Positions 34,521 through 44,883 are shown, counted from the first letter of the stretch. The stretch is DNA of 51,663 nt from Mariniblastus sp. (GCA_028823415.1 JAPKBL010000027.1:1-51663), one strand, 5' to 3'. Made by a program: numbers and translations. The notes: generated from the letters alone by a model not told the origin.

Positions 34521-37009
34521 CTCAGTAGGCTGTAAAAAATTACATTGGTGCTGATTTTTAGCGAATCCTCGCGAGTGTAGCCGCTGCATTGAGATTTCCC
34601 TGTGTTTTCCAATGCGCAACTGAGATCGTTGGGGGAAAAGACGACCGCAAGTCGACCGTCGATTTCGGCCCCTTCGAAATTTGGTTTCGTTTTCGTCTCG
34701 GAGAATGTGCCGTCTGGTTTTCGTGTTCGCAGCGTGACGGAATCAATTTTGAACCCGTACCTTGGGTCCGTCCAGATTTCATGATTAGGGGGAATGGAGA
34801 TCATCGGTTTATTGCCAAGGATGGCAGCCATTTCTCTTCGGAATGCCTTCGTGAATTCCTCGGAAGCACAAATGGAATCAGCAAAAATAAATCCGCCATA
34901 CTCAAGGTGCTGCCGCAAAGCGGTTCGTTCCTCTGGCGTGAATGAGAATCCACTTCGGCCATGCATGAAAATAAATGGGTGATCAGCAAGACTTTCACTG
35001 GTGGGAGAGATTAGCTTCTTGTCCATTTTGACCTCAAGGCCGGTCGTCTCGATTTTACGAAGGACATTTCGCCACGCATTGGGTGCGTCGTCAGATCCTC
35101 CCTGGTGATCGAGCTTGGGGAAGACCAATACGCGGTCGTTGAGTAGTTGCCGATTTGTTTCCGCGAGGGTTGGTGTATCTCCTTTTTCTTTCAGGTTGGT
35201 GCGATCGGTGGCGTATGCCATCACGTTTATCCCAATTTTGGTGCAGTACTCGACGCGCTGTTTAAGACGCTGATTGACATTTGGGGAATCGAGAATTGCC
35301 GGCCGATCGAGGTTCCAGTAGCAACTAAGGTTGGTTGGGCAATAGACGACGCTGGTTCGGCAGCATGCTTGAAGTCCAAGGAGTGGTCGTTCCTTATTGG
35401 CGACAATCGGGTACTGAGAATTCCAAATCGGGTGGTTGGCGGGAAGCGGTTCAAGTCGACTGTCGGGAAACAGATCGAGCATTAAGAGTTTGAATTCGCG
35501 ATCGTAACGACCATCGTTACCGCAACCATCGCCTTGGCAGGCTTCGGCGAAAAGGAAGCCGCCGTTTTCCAAATATTCTTTTAAGTTGTCTTTTTGTTTT
35601 TGGTTGAGAACAATGAGATCTTTGCCAGACATAAATAATACGGGAGCTTCGATTAGGTCGCTGACCGTTGAGTTTTCAGCCGTAACGGTTTGCCAGTTCA
35701 GTTTCACATTCCATTCTTTTTCCAATCGGCGGGTCAGGTAATGAACTCCGTTGGGATGCAAGTCCCAGTCGTCCGTTCCGTGATTGTATTTGCCGATGAC
35801 AATGGGGCGTTTTCCTTTGGAAAGAAAGAGCAAAGCGAAAGAGGTGGCGACGAGTTCGTTGTTTTCTCCTTGGCCTCCGGGAGTTAGCCAATAGTGGTTG
35901 AGGGGGTGCTGGGTTCGAAGCAGTTGTTTTGCACCGTCCCGGTACCAATCATTGGCGCCTACAAATCGTCGTCCCGAAAGGCGTCCGGCTCGCTCGAGTC
36001 CATAGAGGAAGTAAAGTCGGGTTCTGGGGTCAGCGCGTTGTAGTAGCGGATTTGCTCGAACGGTGTATCGTTTGGCCAGCCAGTTGAACCCGGCGTCAAC
36101 CATTTTTTTGAGGTCATCTTCGACGCAGCAATTCGCGAATTCGCCATTGATCAATTTCGAAGGTTCCACCAAGTTTTCTTCGGCGATAATGACCGATGAA
36201 ATCCCGGCGCAGGTCATGCTCCCTTTGGGGTCTTTTGAGCCTGGGTAGTAAGTGAATCCGCCGGATCTTTCAAGGTAGCATTTCTTCCAGTAGCTCAGAG
36301 CGTTTTGCCAAGTGGCTTTGGGTACTTTGATTCCTATTTTGCTCGCTTCGTGTAACGCTAAGATTGCGAATTGACTGTTGGAGGAATCGCCCTGCCCTTT
36401 TCTCAATCCGTAACTCCAAGCACCAGGGGCGTACGCAGATGCGTCGGTTTGCTGCGCGACAAGCCAGTTCACATCACTTTGCACGGTTTGACGATACTTT
36501 TTCCCCCGGGGGTCGGCGGCTGTCAGTGCCATAATTCGGAGGGAAACCACATACGTTGATTCTTGTGGAACATCGACTAAATAATCCAGAGATTTGAGAA
36601 TGCGCGGGGCGAAGTTCGGATTGTTTTTCGCTTCTGCATTTAATAAGGCCAGTGTGCACAATGCGGTTGTATCACCAGTGAAGGTGAGTTTGGTCCAGGA
36701 ACCGTCGTCCTTTTGCCGGCTCATGAGATACTGCACGGCCCGGGTGATCGAGTTATTGACCTTCGCCGCATTGAGCGGTGTGTTGTCAACTTTTGGGTCT
36801 TTGGAAAGCAGCGACCTGCCTGGGCGATCTTGTACGACGGTTGGGAGTAGCATGGGCCGCTCAAGGACCGACTTTATCTTGGACGGTTGTGCTAAATCCG
36901 AGAGATCTTCTTGGCTTTTCGCTGAATTTTGGCTATGACCTGACCAACTGACCAGTATTGTCAAAAACAATATTGTTTTTATCCGCAATGAGAGCATTTG
37001 TAATTCCAT
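34514..37009 (-). CDS. prenyltransferase/squalene-oxidase-like toroid + tandem DUF4159 protein
   Basis: A secreted 831-aa protein that commonly accompanies MoxR/VWA clusters in planctomycetes. The signal peptide is about residues 5-25 (LSLRIKTILFLTILVSW); ATGs at 37009 and 36997 are both possible. Residues about 85-400 have alpha/alpha-toroid repeats with QKDDGSW and TGDTTALCTLALL, as in terpene-cyclase/prenyltransferase-like folds, though catalytic Asp-rich motifs are not evident. Two DUF4159-type domains follow, each with an LFMSGKDLI- or FIFMHGRSGF-like strand and a GGF(L/I)FA block, at about 455-620 and 650-830. The function is unknown. It is divergent from moxR across 239 bp, which suggests shared control. 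Confidence 0.88.
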   Translation of the reverse strand: MELQMLSLRIKTILFLTILVSWSGHSQNSAKSQEDLSDLAQPSKIKSVLERPMLLPTVVQDRPGRSLLSKDPKVDNTPLNAAKVNNSITRAVQYLMSRQKDDGSWTKLTFTGDTTALCTLALLNAEAKNNPNFAPRILKSLDYLVDVPQESTYVVSLRIMALTAADPRGKKYRQTVQSDVNWLVAQQTDASAYAPGAWSYGLRKGQGDSSNSQFAILALHEASKIGIKVPKATWQNALSYWKKCYLERSGGFTYYPGSKDPKGSMTCAGISSVIIAEENLVEPSKLINGEFANCCVEDDLKKMVDAGFNWLAKRYTVRANPLLQRADPRTRLYFLYGLERAGRLSGRRFVGANDWYRDGAKQLLRTQHPLNHYWLTPGGQGENNELVATSFALLFLSKGKRPIVIGKYNHGTDDWDLHPNGVHYLTRRLEKEWNVKLNWQTVTAENSTVSDLIEAPVLFMSGKDLIVLNQKQKDNLKEYLENGGFLFAEACQGDGCGNDGRYDREFKLLMLDLFPDSRLEPLPANHPIWNSQYPIVANKERPLLGLQACCRTSVVYCPTNLSCYWNLDRPAILDSPNVNQRLKQRVEYCTKIGINVMAYATDRTNLKEKGDTPTLAETNRQLLNDRVLVFPKLDHQGGSDDAPNAWRNVLRKIETTGLEVKMDKKLISPTSESLADHPFIFMHGRSGFSFTPEERTALRQHLEYGGFIFADSICASEEFTKAFRREMAAILGNKPMISIPPNHEIWTDPRYGFKIDSVTLRTRKPDGTFSETKTKPNFEGAEIDGRLAVVFSPNDLSCALENTGKSQCSGYTREDSLKISTNVIFYSLLSD

Positions 37010-37248
37010 CGTTTGCCCAACTTGACTTTCCCTCGAATTCTATAAGTCAGCTGGATACATGACAACGTGAGCTTTCGCGTTGCTGTCAATTGCTAACCAA
37101 CCTACAATTCAGGAGCGGATCCTCCAGTTCTTGCGAGGTGATGGCAATAAGCGAATTCAATTGAGTTTCTTAGATGAACATTGCGTCAATTCCGATGGAC
37201 GGTTGAGTCCGAAATAATAGTCTGAAAAAAAACGATCAAGAGGACAGT

Positions 37249-38268
37249 GTGAGCGGAAAACAACGAAGTCTCGGAGATGTGCTTCAGGAATTCAGTCAGC
37301 ACCGCAAGGTGATGGAAACTGAGCTTCACAAAGTGATTATTGGCCAGGAGGACGTAATCGAGCAAGTTTTCGCCGCCATTTTCACCAAGGGTCATTGTTT
37401 ACTGGAGGGCGTGCCGGGCCTAGCTAAGACATTGATGGTGAGCACGATTGCCAAAATTCTGGATGTGAATTTTAAACGAATTCAATTCACGCCTGACTTA
37501 ATGCCCTCAGATATTACGGGGACGAACGTACTCGATGAGGATGAGAACGGACGCCGTCAATTTCGATTCGTTGAAGGGCCCATTTTTACAAACATTCTGT
37601 TGGCGGACGAAATCAACCGAACGCCTCCCAAAACTCAGGCCGCTCTATTGCAGGCGATGCAGGAGCGAGAAATCACCATCGGCCGAACAACTTATAATTT
37701 GGCACCGCCGTTTTTCACCATTGCGACCCAAAACCCGATCGAGCAGGAGGGGACTTACCCTCTTCCGGAAGCTCAGTTGGACCGGTTTATGTTCAATATC
37801 AAAGTCGGTTATCCCACGGCAGATGAAGAGGAGCAAATTCTTTCTGCTTCGAGTCGAAGTGAAAAACAGGAAGTACGAAAGGTTCTTTCGGCGAAAGCGA
37901 TTATCAATCTTCAGAAACTGGTTCATTCAGTTGCCGTCAGTGACTACATCATTAAGTACGTGTCTCGGTTGGTGCGTTCGACCCGTCCCAAAGACGAAAT
38001 GGCGCCTGAGTTTGTCAAGGAATTGGTGGACTGGGGTGCTGGCCCTCGCGCAGGTCAATTTTTGATTTCTGGGGGGAAGGCGATGGCGGCGATGGAGGGT
38101 CGCTTTTCTGTCGGGATCGATGACATCAAGAAAGTCGCGATGCCCGTGTTGCGCCATCGCGTCAGCACGAATTTCCAAGCTCAAGCGGAGGGGATGACGA
38201 CGGAGGATATAATCCAAAAACTGATTGACGAAATTCCGGAGCCAGACGTTCCTAAGTTTGAAAAATAG
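37249..38268 (+). CDS. MoxR-family AAA+ ATPase
   Basis: A 339-aa cytoplasmic chaperone-like ATPase. Walker A is GVPGLAKT, Walker B is LLADEINRTPPKTQ, and sensor 1 is TIATQNPIEQEGTYPLPEAQLDRF with the usual Arg finger region. MoxR proteins help mature or switch partner VWA proteins, and such partners follow directly in this operon. The start is a GTG at 37249 with GAGGA 5-6 bp upstream. The ORF on the other strand in this region has no family support. The operon continues with DUF58 after 103 bp. Confidence 0.96.
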   Translation: MSGKQRSLGDVLQEFSQHRKVMETELHKVIIGQEDVIEQVFAAIFTKGHCLLEGVPGLAKTLMVSTIAKILDVNFKRIQFTPDLMPSDITGTNVLDEDENGRRQFRFVEGPIFTNILLADEINRTPPKTQAALLQAMQEREITIGRTTYNLAPPFFTIATQNPIEQEGTYPLPEAQLDRFMFNIKVGYPTADEEEQILSASSRSEKQEVRKVLSAKAIINLQKLVHSVAVSDYIIKYVSRLVRSTRPKDEMAPEFVKELVDWGAGPRAGQFLISGGKAMAAMEGRFSVGIDDIKKVAMPVLRHRVSTNFQAQAEGMTTEDIIQKLIDEIPEPDVPKFEK

Positions 38269-38371
38269 GTGTGCAAACTGTATTGAAACGAGCGAACAGA
38301 AACATTTTGTTGCCATCAGGAATGGTCGTCGTCGATTTTAGTTTTGCAACTCATCCAACTTGCGATTTTAA

Positions 38372-39265
38372 ATGTCAGTAGAAAAGTACCTTAAACCGTC
38401 TGTGATCAACCAGATCAAGCGATTGGATTTGCGTGCGCAATTCGTAGTCAAGGGGTTTTTGCACGGATTGCATGCAAGTCCATTTCACGGGTTTAGCGTG
38501 GAATTCAGTGAGCATCGAAAATACACTGCGGGCGACGACCTGAAGGATATTGACTGGCAGGTGTATGCGAAGACGGATAAGTATTACATCAAAAAGTTTG
38601 AATCGGAAACAAACATTACCGGCTACCTATTGATGGACTTAAGTCAATCGATGGGATACACGTACGAGCAAGAATTAAACAAGTTTGACTACGCGATTTG
38701 TTTAGCTGCGGCGCTGGCTTACCTAATGATCTCCCAACAGGATCCTGTCGGTTTGGTGACGTTTAATGACAAGGTGCGTCAGAGTCTCCCGCCGAGATCG
38801 AGGCGAACGCAACTTGGAAATGTTCTCTCGCTGTTATCGAATTTGGAGCCCAGTGGCACAACGGATCTTCTCAATAGCCTGACACAGGTTTCTGCGCTTC
38901 TCAAAAACCGAAGCTTGTTAATGGTCTTTTCGGATTTCCTCGTGGATGAGGAGGAGACGTTAAATGCACTCTACCGTCTTAAGCACGGTGGGCACGATGT
39001 GATTCTTTTTCACATTCTCGACGAAGCCGAAGTGAGTTTTCCATTTCGAGGGATTTGTAAGATGCTCGATCCGGAATCCCAGGAAGAAATACAAGTTGAT
39101 GCAGCGGGCACTCGTAAGGATTATTTAGAAAAGATGCAAGCTTTTCGCGATGGGCTGGAGTTAAATTGTCGTAACAACGGGATCGACTACGTTCCGCTGG
39201 ATACGAGTATGCAATTTGACAAAGCACTTTTGGAATACCTTCTTAGCCGGCGAGCGAGGGGGTAA
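38372..39265 (+). CDS. DUF58 domain protein (VWA-like)
   Basis: A 297-aa cytoplasmic protein with the DUF58 block (SEHRKYTAGDDLKDIDWQ, the family signature) and a VWA-type domain. The MIDAS-like motif is DLSQS in LLMDLSQSMGYT. It is almost always found next to MoxR and is thought to be its partner. No membrane helix is present, unlike some DUF58 proteins. Its TAA stop overlaps the ATG of the next gene by one base (TAATG), so the two are translationally coupled. Confidence 0.95.
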   Translation: MSVEKYLKPSVINQIKRLDLRAQFVVKGFLHGLHASPFHGFSVEFSEHRKYTAGDDLKDIDWQVYAKTDKYYIKKFESETNITGYLLMDLSQSMGYTYEQELNKFDYAICLAAALAYLMISQQDPVGLVTFNDKVRQSLPPRSRRTQLGNVLSLLSNLEPSGTTDLLNSLTQVSALLKNRSLLMVFSDFLVDEEETLNALYRLKHGGHDVILFHILDEAEVSFPFRGICKMLDPESQEEIQVDAAGTRKDYLEKMQAFRDGLELNCRNNGIDYVPLDTSMQFDKALLEYLLSRRARG

Positions 39266-41664
39266 TGATGAGCTGGGTAAATATCGCGATGCTCGGCGTG
39301 GGCGGTTTGCTGATTTCGGTGCCCATCGTGTTGCATTTTTTGATGCAGCCGAAGCCGGTCGAAATGGTGTTTCCCGCCATGCGATTTTTAATCGCGGGTC
39401 GGCAAACGAACCGTTCAAAAATGCGTATACGGCATTTCCTCCTTTTGCTTTTGAGGTGCTTACTGATTGCGTTGGTTGCCGTCGCTCTGGCCGGTCCCTC
39501 GGTTGCTTCCAATGAATTCGGGAATTGGTTGACGCTGGGAGGCGTTGGATTTAGCGGCTTGATTGTGGCTGGCGTTCTCGCGTTTGCGATTTATGGCAAG
39601 TCATCCAAGCGGATGCTGGTGGGGATTTTGACTGCCTTGTTGATAGGACATCTGGCCTATGGGGGTTGGGCGGTTTCCCAACTGCTCACGTCGGAGTCGG
39701 CACAACTACTCGGTGATGATCAGGCGCCGGTGGCAGCACTGATAGTTATCGATACTTCTCCTCGGATGGAGTACGTTAGCGAGAATAGCAATGGATTGGA
39801 GAAAGCCAAGGAAGCTGCCGTATCCTTGATTCGCCAATTTCCACCTGACAGTCAAGTCTGTGTGTTGGCAACGGATAATGACCGCCCTTTTTTTTCAATA
39901 GATGTGGCGGCAGCGGAACGCAGGATTGACTCCCTCACGACTGATTTTTCGGGTGCTTCGGTTCCCAGTGCCATGATTGCCGGATTGCGAATCCTAAAGA
40001 AAACGCCTCAGGATCGGAAGGAAGTGTACGTGGTCACGGATCTAACTCAGCAGAGTTGGGTGGGTGAAAACCCGAAGCTTTTAGTCAAGCAGTTGGGCAA
40101 AGAAAGTGGGATTAGTACGTTCGTTTTTGATGTCGGTGTGGTAGACGCGACTAATTTTTCAGTGGGTTCATTAAGACTTGCCAATGCCGAGATTTCTAGC
40201 CGCGGGAGGCTCTCGCTTTCGACTGAATTGACAAGGTTCGGGCCTGCTGCTCAGCGGTCAGTGAAAATGGTGATCGAGAAACGAGAACTTCCACTACCGA
40301 TCGTCAGAGACGGTGTTAGCCGTTTCCCGACGCAGTCTTTCGAGGCTCAACGGGTGACTGCAGACATTCGAGAGGATGCTTCGGTTCCCTTGAAATTCAG
40401 CTTTAGTCAACGTCTCGAGCTGGGGGTGTATCACGGCCGAATTGAGCTGGAGGGACAGGATGGTCTGGCGGTTGATAATCAACGGTATTTTACATTTCGC
40501 GTGGGAGCAACGAAAAATGCGTTGATCGTGCATCCACAAGATGTAAATCCACGTGTCATGCAAAGTCTGTTAACACCGTTGGACAAAGTGGAGGCTGGAA
40601 CGGCGCGTTATGAATCCGTGACGATGGATCAGATGACGTTTAGTCAATTAAAAGACTGGAATGAATATGATGCGATCTACTTACTCGACCCGTCACCGTT
40701 GACGGATGAAATTTGGGAGAAGTTGGAGAGTTATGTTTTCAATGGTGGTGGTTTGGCCGTTTTCCTTGGGCATAATGCAGCCCAGGGTGGTATCGCCGAT
40801 TCTAGTTTTACGACAACCGCTGCGGCTCGCATTTTGTCGGGTTCGCTCGAACAGCAATGGTTCAATGAAGAACCTGATCTTTTTCTAAGCCCTAAGGAAC
40901 TGGTGCACCCTGTCTTTGATTCTATTCGGGACAGTGAATCGACGGTGCTCTGGAATCGTTTTCCTGTATTCATTCATTGGGGGATTGAGCCGGGGCTGGA
41001 TGATGGTATCCCGACACAAACGCTGTTGCGTTACGGGAATCGGGAGCCGGCGTTGATCGAGCGAGCGATCGGTTCTGGGCGGGTAATTATCATGACGACT
41101 CCGATTACCGAATACGGTTTCGTGACTCAGCGAGAGAGTTGGAATTCGTTGCTATCAGGAAACCCCGTCCCGGCTTTTTTATTGCTGGATGGAATCGCTT
41201 CGTATCTGGTGGAAGGGGATGCCGAGTCGTTGAACGTATTGGTTGCGCAAACGGCCGTACTGAACAATGATCTTCGGAAATTCCCTGAGTCTTACCAGGC
41301 GTTTTCGCCCGAGCCTGATAAGCCGCCGACCGTATTAAATTCCGTCGACAATAAAGTCAAATACCGATTCATCGACGCACCCGGGCAGTACCGCTTAAAA
41401 GGTCAATTTGATCAGGGGATTGTTTTGCGAGGTTTCAGTGCCAACATCGGTGGTGCGGTGACTGATTTGACTCGGATTGAGATGGACGACTTGGATGCGT
41501 TTCTCGGAGCGGACCAATACCAATTGGCAACGAAGCAAGAAGAAATACAACGGCAACAGGGGACGATGCGTCGCGGCAAAGAGTTCTATCCATTGATCGT
41601 TGTCATGATGTTAGTCGTTTTGGCTGTCGAGTATTTAATGTCAAACCGTTTTTATTCGAAATAG
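39265..41664 (+). CDS. BatA-domain membrane protein with degenerate VWA domain
   Basis: A 799-aa inner-membrane protein. The N-terminal BatA/aerotolerance block (about 1-80) has MLGVGGLLISVPIVLHFLM and FLIAGRQTNRSKMRIRHFLLLLLR, typical of the family. Helices follow near 85-130. The VWA domain is at about 150-310: the MIDAS is VIDTSPRMEY, where the third position of the usual DxSxS is Arg, so metal binding is doubtful. The rest (about 310-770) is presumably periplasmic, with a GATase-like block near 480-630 and a final helix (about 772-792). Overlap with DUF58 by one base fixes the start at 39265 or at the adjacent ATG 39268. Confidence 0.9.
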   Translation: MMSWVNIAMLGVGGLLISVPIVLHFLMQPKPVEMVFPAMRFLIAGRQTNRSKMRIRHFLLLLLRCLLIALVAVALAGPSVASNEFGNWLTLGGVGFSGLIVAGVLAFAIYGKSSKRMLVGILTALLIGHLAYGGWAVSQLLTSESAQLLGDDQAPVAALIVIDTSPRMEYVSENSNGLEKAKEAAVSLIRQFPPDSQVCVLATDNDRPFFSIDVAAAERRIDSLTTDFSGASVPSAMIAGLRILKKTPQDRKEVYVVTDLTQQSWVGENPKLLVKQLGKESGISTFVFDVGVVDATNFSVGSLRLANAEISSRGRLSLSTELTRFGPAAQRSVKMVIEKRELPLPIVRDGVSRFPTQSFEAQRVTADIREDASVPLKFSFSQRLELGVYHGRIELEGQDGLAVDNQRYFTFRVGATKNALIVHPQDVNPRVMQSLLTPLDKVEAGTARYESVTMDQMTFSQLKDWNEYDAIYLLDPSPLTDEIWEKLESYVFNGGGLAVFLGHNAAQGGIADSSFTTTAAARILSGSLEQQWFNEEPDLFLSPKELVHPVFDSIRDSESTVLWNRFPVFIHWGIEPGLDDGIPTQTLLRYGNREPALIERAIGSGRVIIMTTPITEYGFVTQRESWNSLLSGNPVPAFLLLDGIASYLVEGDAESLNVLVAQTAVLNNDLRKFPESYQAFSPEPDKPPTVLNSVDNKVKYRFIDAPGQYRLKGQFDQGIVLRGFSANIGGAVTDLTRIEMDDLDAFLGADQYQLATKQEEIQRQQGTMRRGKEFYPLIVVMMLVVLAVEYLMSNRFYSK

Positions 41665-41723
41665 ATTTCATTCAGTATTATTTGTTGAATTCATTTGCAC
41701 TTGGTTTTTAACACGAACGTAAA

Positions 41724-44003
41724 TTGGAATTAATCACTTTTCAACCGGTATTTCCTTGGGTCGTATTAGCGATCGTCTTTGCCGCTGCGCTATTGATGTT
41801 GCTGGTGGGCCCTTCCTTTGTCGAGTTGACGCGTTCCCGCCGAATCACGCTAACAGGGTTGCGACTGGGGGTGATTCTGCTTGTATTTCTGGCAATGCTG
41901 AGGCCAGGTTGCGTCGAGAAGATCGAAAAGAACCAAGCTGCGATTCTGTTGTTTTTATTAGATTCGTCGCGGAGTATGGAACTGCCTCATGTCGCTGACG
42001 ACTCCAGTCGCTGGGGAGCGATGGTTGATATGATTCGGGAAAACGAGGGTCGCATTGCGAAACTTGCTGAAAATAAAATCGACGCCAAATTTTACACATT
42101 CGATAATCGACAGCAGTTGCTGAGTGTGGAGGAAGGGGTTGTGAGCCTCCCGGAAAAACCGGAAGGTGTCGAAACTGATATCGGATCTGCCCTTTATCAA
42201 ACGATTATTGATGCACGTGATCAGCGGTTGTTGGCGGTTGTGATGGCAACAGACGGCAATCAAAATGCGTTGGAACCGGAGGTTGAAATGTCACAAGCCG
42301 CAGAGGCTTTGGAAGATATGGAAGTTCCACTACTTGCAGTGCAGTTGGGGCTGGCCGGTGATTCGGGCCAACTGGCTGACGTCGCGATTACGAATTTCCC
42401 TGAACAGTTAGTGGTCAATAAAAAGAATGATCTGATTGCCAAGGCGACCATGGTTACCCGTGGGTATGTGAATCAAGATATAAAAGTCGAGCTGGTTGTG
42501 TCGGATTCCGCTGGCAAGGAGCAAACCGTCGCAACTGAGGTTTTCCGTCCCACCAAGCCTTTTGAAGAAACAAATATTGAGTTGAAGTATCGTCCCACGG
42601 AACCTGGTGAGTTTCGGATCAAGGTGCGTGCGGTTCCGATGCCGGACGAAAAAGCGGTGAGGAATAATGAATTGGACGGATTTCTCACGGTGCGTGACCA
42701 GGGGATGCGCGTGCTGTTCGTGAACGGCGCTTTGGGTAACGAACAACGATTTTTAAGATACTCGCTGCCCGCACTCGATTTTGTAGAGATGGACTTTGTC
42801 CCCATCTATCCGAGTGAAAATGCGAGGCGTCAGTGGCCATTGAAAAGGCTGGAAGCTGAATTTCGCGATCCCAAGAAATATGACGTATTTATCCTCTGCA
42901 ATGTTGACGCGACGTCGCTCAGTTCGGCAAGTTGGGATGCGCTGGCGGAGGCAGTTGGCGGAGGTAAGGGTTTGTTAATGTTGGGTGGTACCCACAGTTT
43001 TGGAGCCGGGCAATATTTTAAAACAGCACTTGCTGATTTGTTGCCAATCAAGATGGATACTCGCGAACGACAAGAGTTCGATCAAGATATTCGTCGAGAG
43101 CTTCACATCAATTCGCCGTTCAAGTTAAAGCCAATTCGCAATGATTTTTTAACCCGTATTTCTGATGGAGAGAGTTATAAAAAAGCTTGGGCCGAGCTTC
43201 CACCGTTAGTCGGGGCGAATCGCATTTCGGTGAAAGAAACCTCCACGGTTTATCTAGTGAGTGATGACGAGGCCAACCGGCCGATTATGGCAAGTGCAAC
43301 GGTCGGCGGCCGTGTACTTGTGTTTGCCGGTGATTCTACCTGGCGTTGGCGGCGGCTTGGTTTCGAAGCGGAATACAACCGGTTTTGGCGGCAGGTTGTA
43401 TTGTGGCTCGCGTTCTGGGACGCTCGCAACGATGAAGCAGTATCTATTGAATTGCCAAAACGAAGATTCAATGCGAAGTCGCTTGTGAAATTTGGAGTGG
43501 TCGTCAAGTCGATTGCCGGCGAGGTTGTCGAGGACGTTGACTTTGATGCCAAATTGATTTTGCCCTCCGGTGAGGAAAAGCTGATTTCGATTACTAAGAC
43601 AGGAAATAGTTTTCAGTCAGTGTTGGATCCTGAGTTTCTCGCCGAAGCGGGACTGTATCAAGTACAGGTTGCAGCGAATCGAAACGGCTTTGCCGTGGGA
43701 GAGTCAATCCGTGAATTTGTTGTGATGGATCGAGATAAAGAGAAAGCGAACCCGGTCGCGAACCCGGAGCAAATGAAGCGATTGGCAGATCAGACACGGG
43801 AGTTTGGCGGCAGGGCGATAGCTCCCGAACAACTTAGTGAGATTCTCGACGAATATATCGACAATCCGCCGATGACAAAAATTGAAATCCCAAATCGGCG
43901 AAGGCTTGGCGAGTCAATGCCCGATGCAACAATCTTTATCCTTATATTTGTGGGTCTGCTCGGAACTGAGTGGTGGTTAAGGAAAAAGTGGGGCTTGGTT
44001 TAA
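41724..44003 (+). CDS. VWA + glutamine-amidotransferase-like membrane protein
   Basis: A 759-aa membrane protein. It starts with a TTG at 41724; the first ATG is inside the first hydrophobic helix and would remove half of it. Two N-terminal helices (about 10-30 and 42-60) precede a VWA domain with the intact MIDAS DSSRS (LLDSSRSMEL). A periplasmic-looking region has a GATase1-like fold with LLMLGGTHSFGAGQY at about 415-430 and the strand RVLVFAGDSTWRW. It ends with one helix (about 733-752). It is the partner of the preceding BatA/VWA protein, 59 bp away. Its target process is unknown. Confidence 0.9.
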   Translation: MELITFQPVFPWVVLAIVFAAALLMLLVGPSFVELTRSRRITLTGLRLGVILLVFLAMLRPGCVEKIEKNQAAILLFLLDSSRSMELPHVADDSSRWGAMVDMIRENEGRIAKLAENKIDAKFYTFDNRQQLLSVEEGVVSLPEKPEGVETDIGSALYQTIIDARDQRLLAVVMATDGNQNALEPEVEMSQAAEALEDMEVPLLAVQLGLAGDSGQLADVAITNFPEQLVVNKKNDLIAKATMVTRGYVNQDIKVELVVSDSAGKEQTVATEVFRPTKPFEETNIELKYRPTEPGEFRIKVRAVPMPDEKAVRNNELDGFLTVRDQGMRVLFVNGALGNEQRFLRYSLPALDFVEMDFVPIYPSENARRQWPLKRLEAEFRDPKKYDVFILCNVDATSLSSASWDALAEAVGGGKGLLMLGGTHSFGAGQYFKTALADLLPIKMDTRERQEFDQDIRRELHINSPFKLKPIRNDFLTRISDGESYKKAWAELPPLVGANRISVKETSTVYLVSDDEANRPIMASATVGGRVLVFAGDSTWRWRRLGFEAEYNRFWRQVVLWLAFWDARNDEAVSIELPKRRFNAKSLVKFGVVVKSIAGEVVEDVDFDAKLILPSGEEKLISITKTGNSFQSVLDPEFLAEAGLYQVQVAANRNGFAVGESIREFVVMDRDKEKANPVANPEQMKRLADQTREFGGRAIAPEQLSEILDEYIDNPPMTKIEIPNRRRLGESMPDATIFILIFVGLLGTEWWLRKKWGLV

Positions 44004-44106
44004 ATGCTGATTTTCCAAATGATTACGCTAAGAAGCAAAGTTTTTGGACGAAAGAGTTGATGCAGCGAGGCCGGTTTTTTTACAAAGTATGTTAGGAAAG
44101 TGAACT

Positions 44107-44883
44107 ATGAGTGAAAATCCGTTTGAAGCACAAACGAACCCGTACGCGGGAGGGGTAGCGCCGGTCAGTGCCAAATCTGTACCGAGTGGATTGCAATTCA
44201 ATCTGACACTATGCCTGATCCTTGCGATTTTAGGAATCGTAGCGAGTTGCATGGGAGGTTGCGGGTTAGCCTTTACTGAATTGACTCAGAGTGGAGTGTT
44301 CGATGGCGTCAATGCCCCGGCAGACTTAAATACTCCTTCGGCTACCGTTGTTTCATCGGAAGCACCTAATTTATCTGGCGACTTAGATGATCCGCCGATA
44401 GAAGGGCCTGAGCCTTCTAGCGAAATAGCTGAACCCGCGGTTGCGGAATCTGATTTTTCTTTAGAAGCTCAACTTCAGGAGATTGGTCGCGATCCTGTTG
44501 TACGAATTAGCAATGTCGTAATGTTTTTACTCGGGCTTGTAACTTCGATTGTGTTGCTGCTGGCTAGTATTAAGGGAATGCGGCGTCAATCTGGTGCGCC
44601 AAAGGCAATGGGCAATGCGCTTGCATTGGCTATTTTTTACAAGGTCTTGGGGATTTTCTTGGGGATCTTGGGTTGCGTTATTAGCGTGAGGGGCATGAGT
44701 AGTCTTGAGCTGGGCGATGTTCTACCTCCCGAGGAAGAGATGGTTTTGCAAATTGCGACGTGGGGGGTCATCGGATTCACAGTCTTCGCAATTTTCATGG
44801 CGGCATTAATGGCTGGATACTATGTTTACGCTCGCGGTGTATTCAAGCGAAGCGAGATGGTTGCTTACTTTGAGTCAAAATAA
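44107..44883 (+). CDS. four-helix membrane protein, uncharacterised
   Basis: A 258-aa protein with a short polar start (SENPFEAQTNPYAGG) of the type often seen before helices in planctomycete membrane proteins. Four predicted helices lie near 36-60, 137-160, 175-198 and 216-242. A negatively charged Pro/Ser-rich loop of about 60 residues separates the first two. AGGAAAG lies about 9 bp before the ATG. It follows the VWA operon by 103 bp on the same strand and may belong to it. I do not recognise the family. Confidence 0.75.
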   Translation: MSENPFEAQTNPYAGGVAPVSAKSVPSGLQFNLTLCLILAILGIVASCMGGCGLAFTELTQSGVFDGVNAPADLNTPSATVVSSEAPNLSGDLDDPPIEGPEPSSEIAEPAVAESDFSLEAQLQEIGRDPVVRISNVVMFLLGLVTSIVLLLASIKGMRRQSGAPKAMGNALALAIFYKVLGIFLGILGCVISVRGMSSLELGDVLPPEEEMVLQIATWGVIGFTVFAIFMAALMAGYYVYARGVFKRSEMVAYFESK

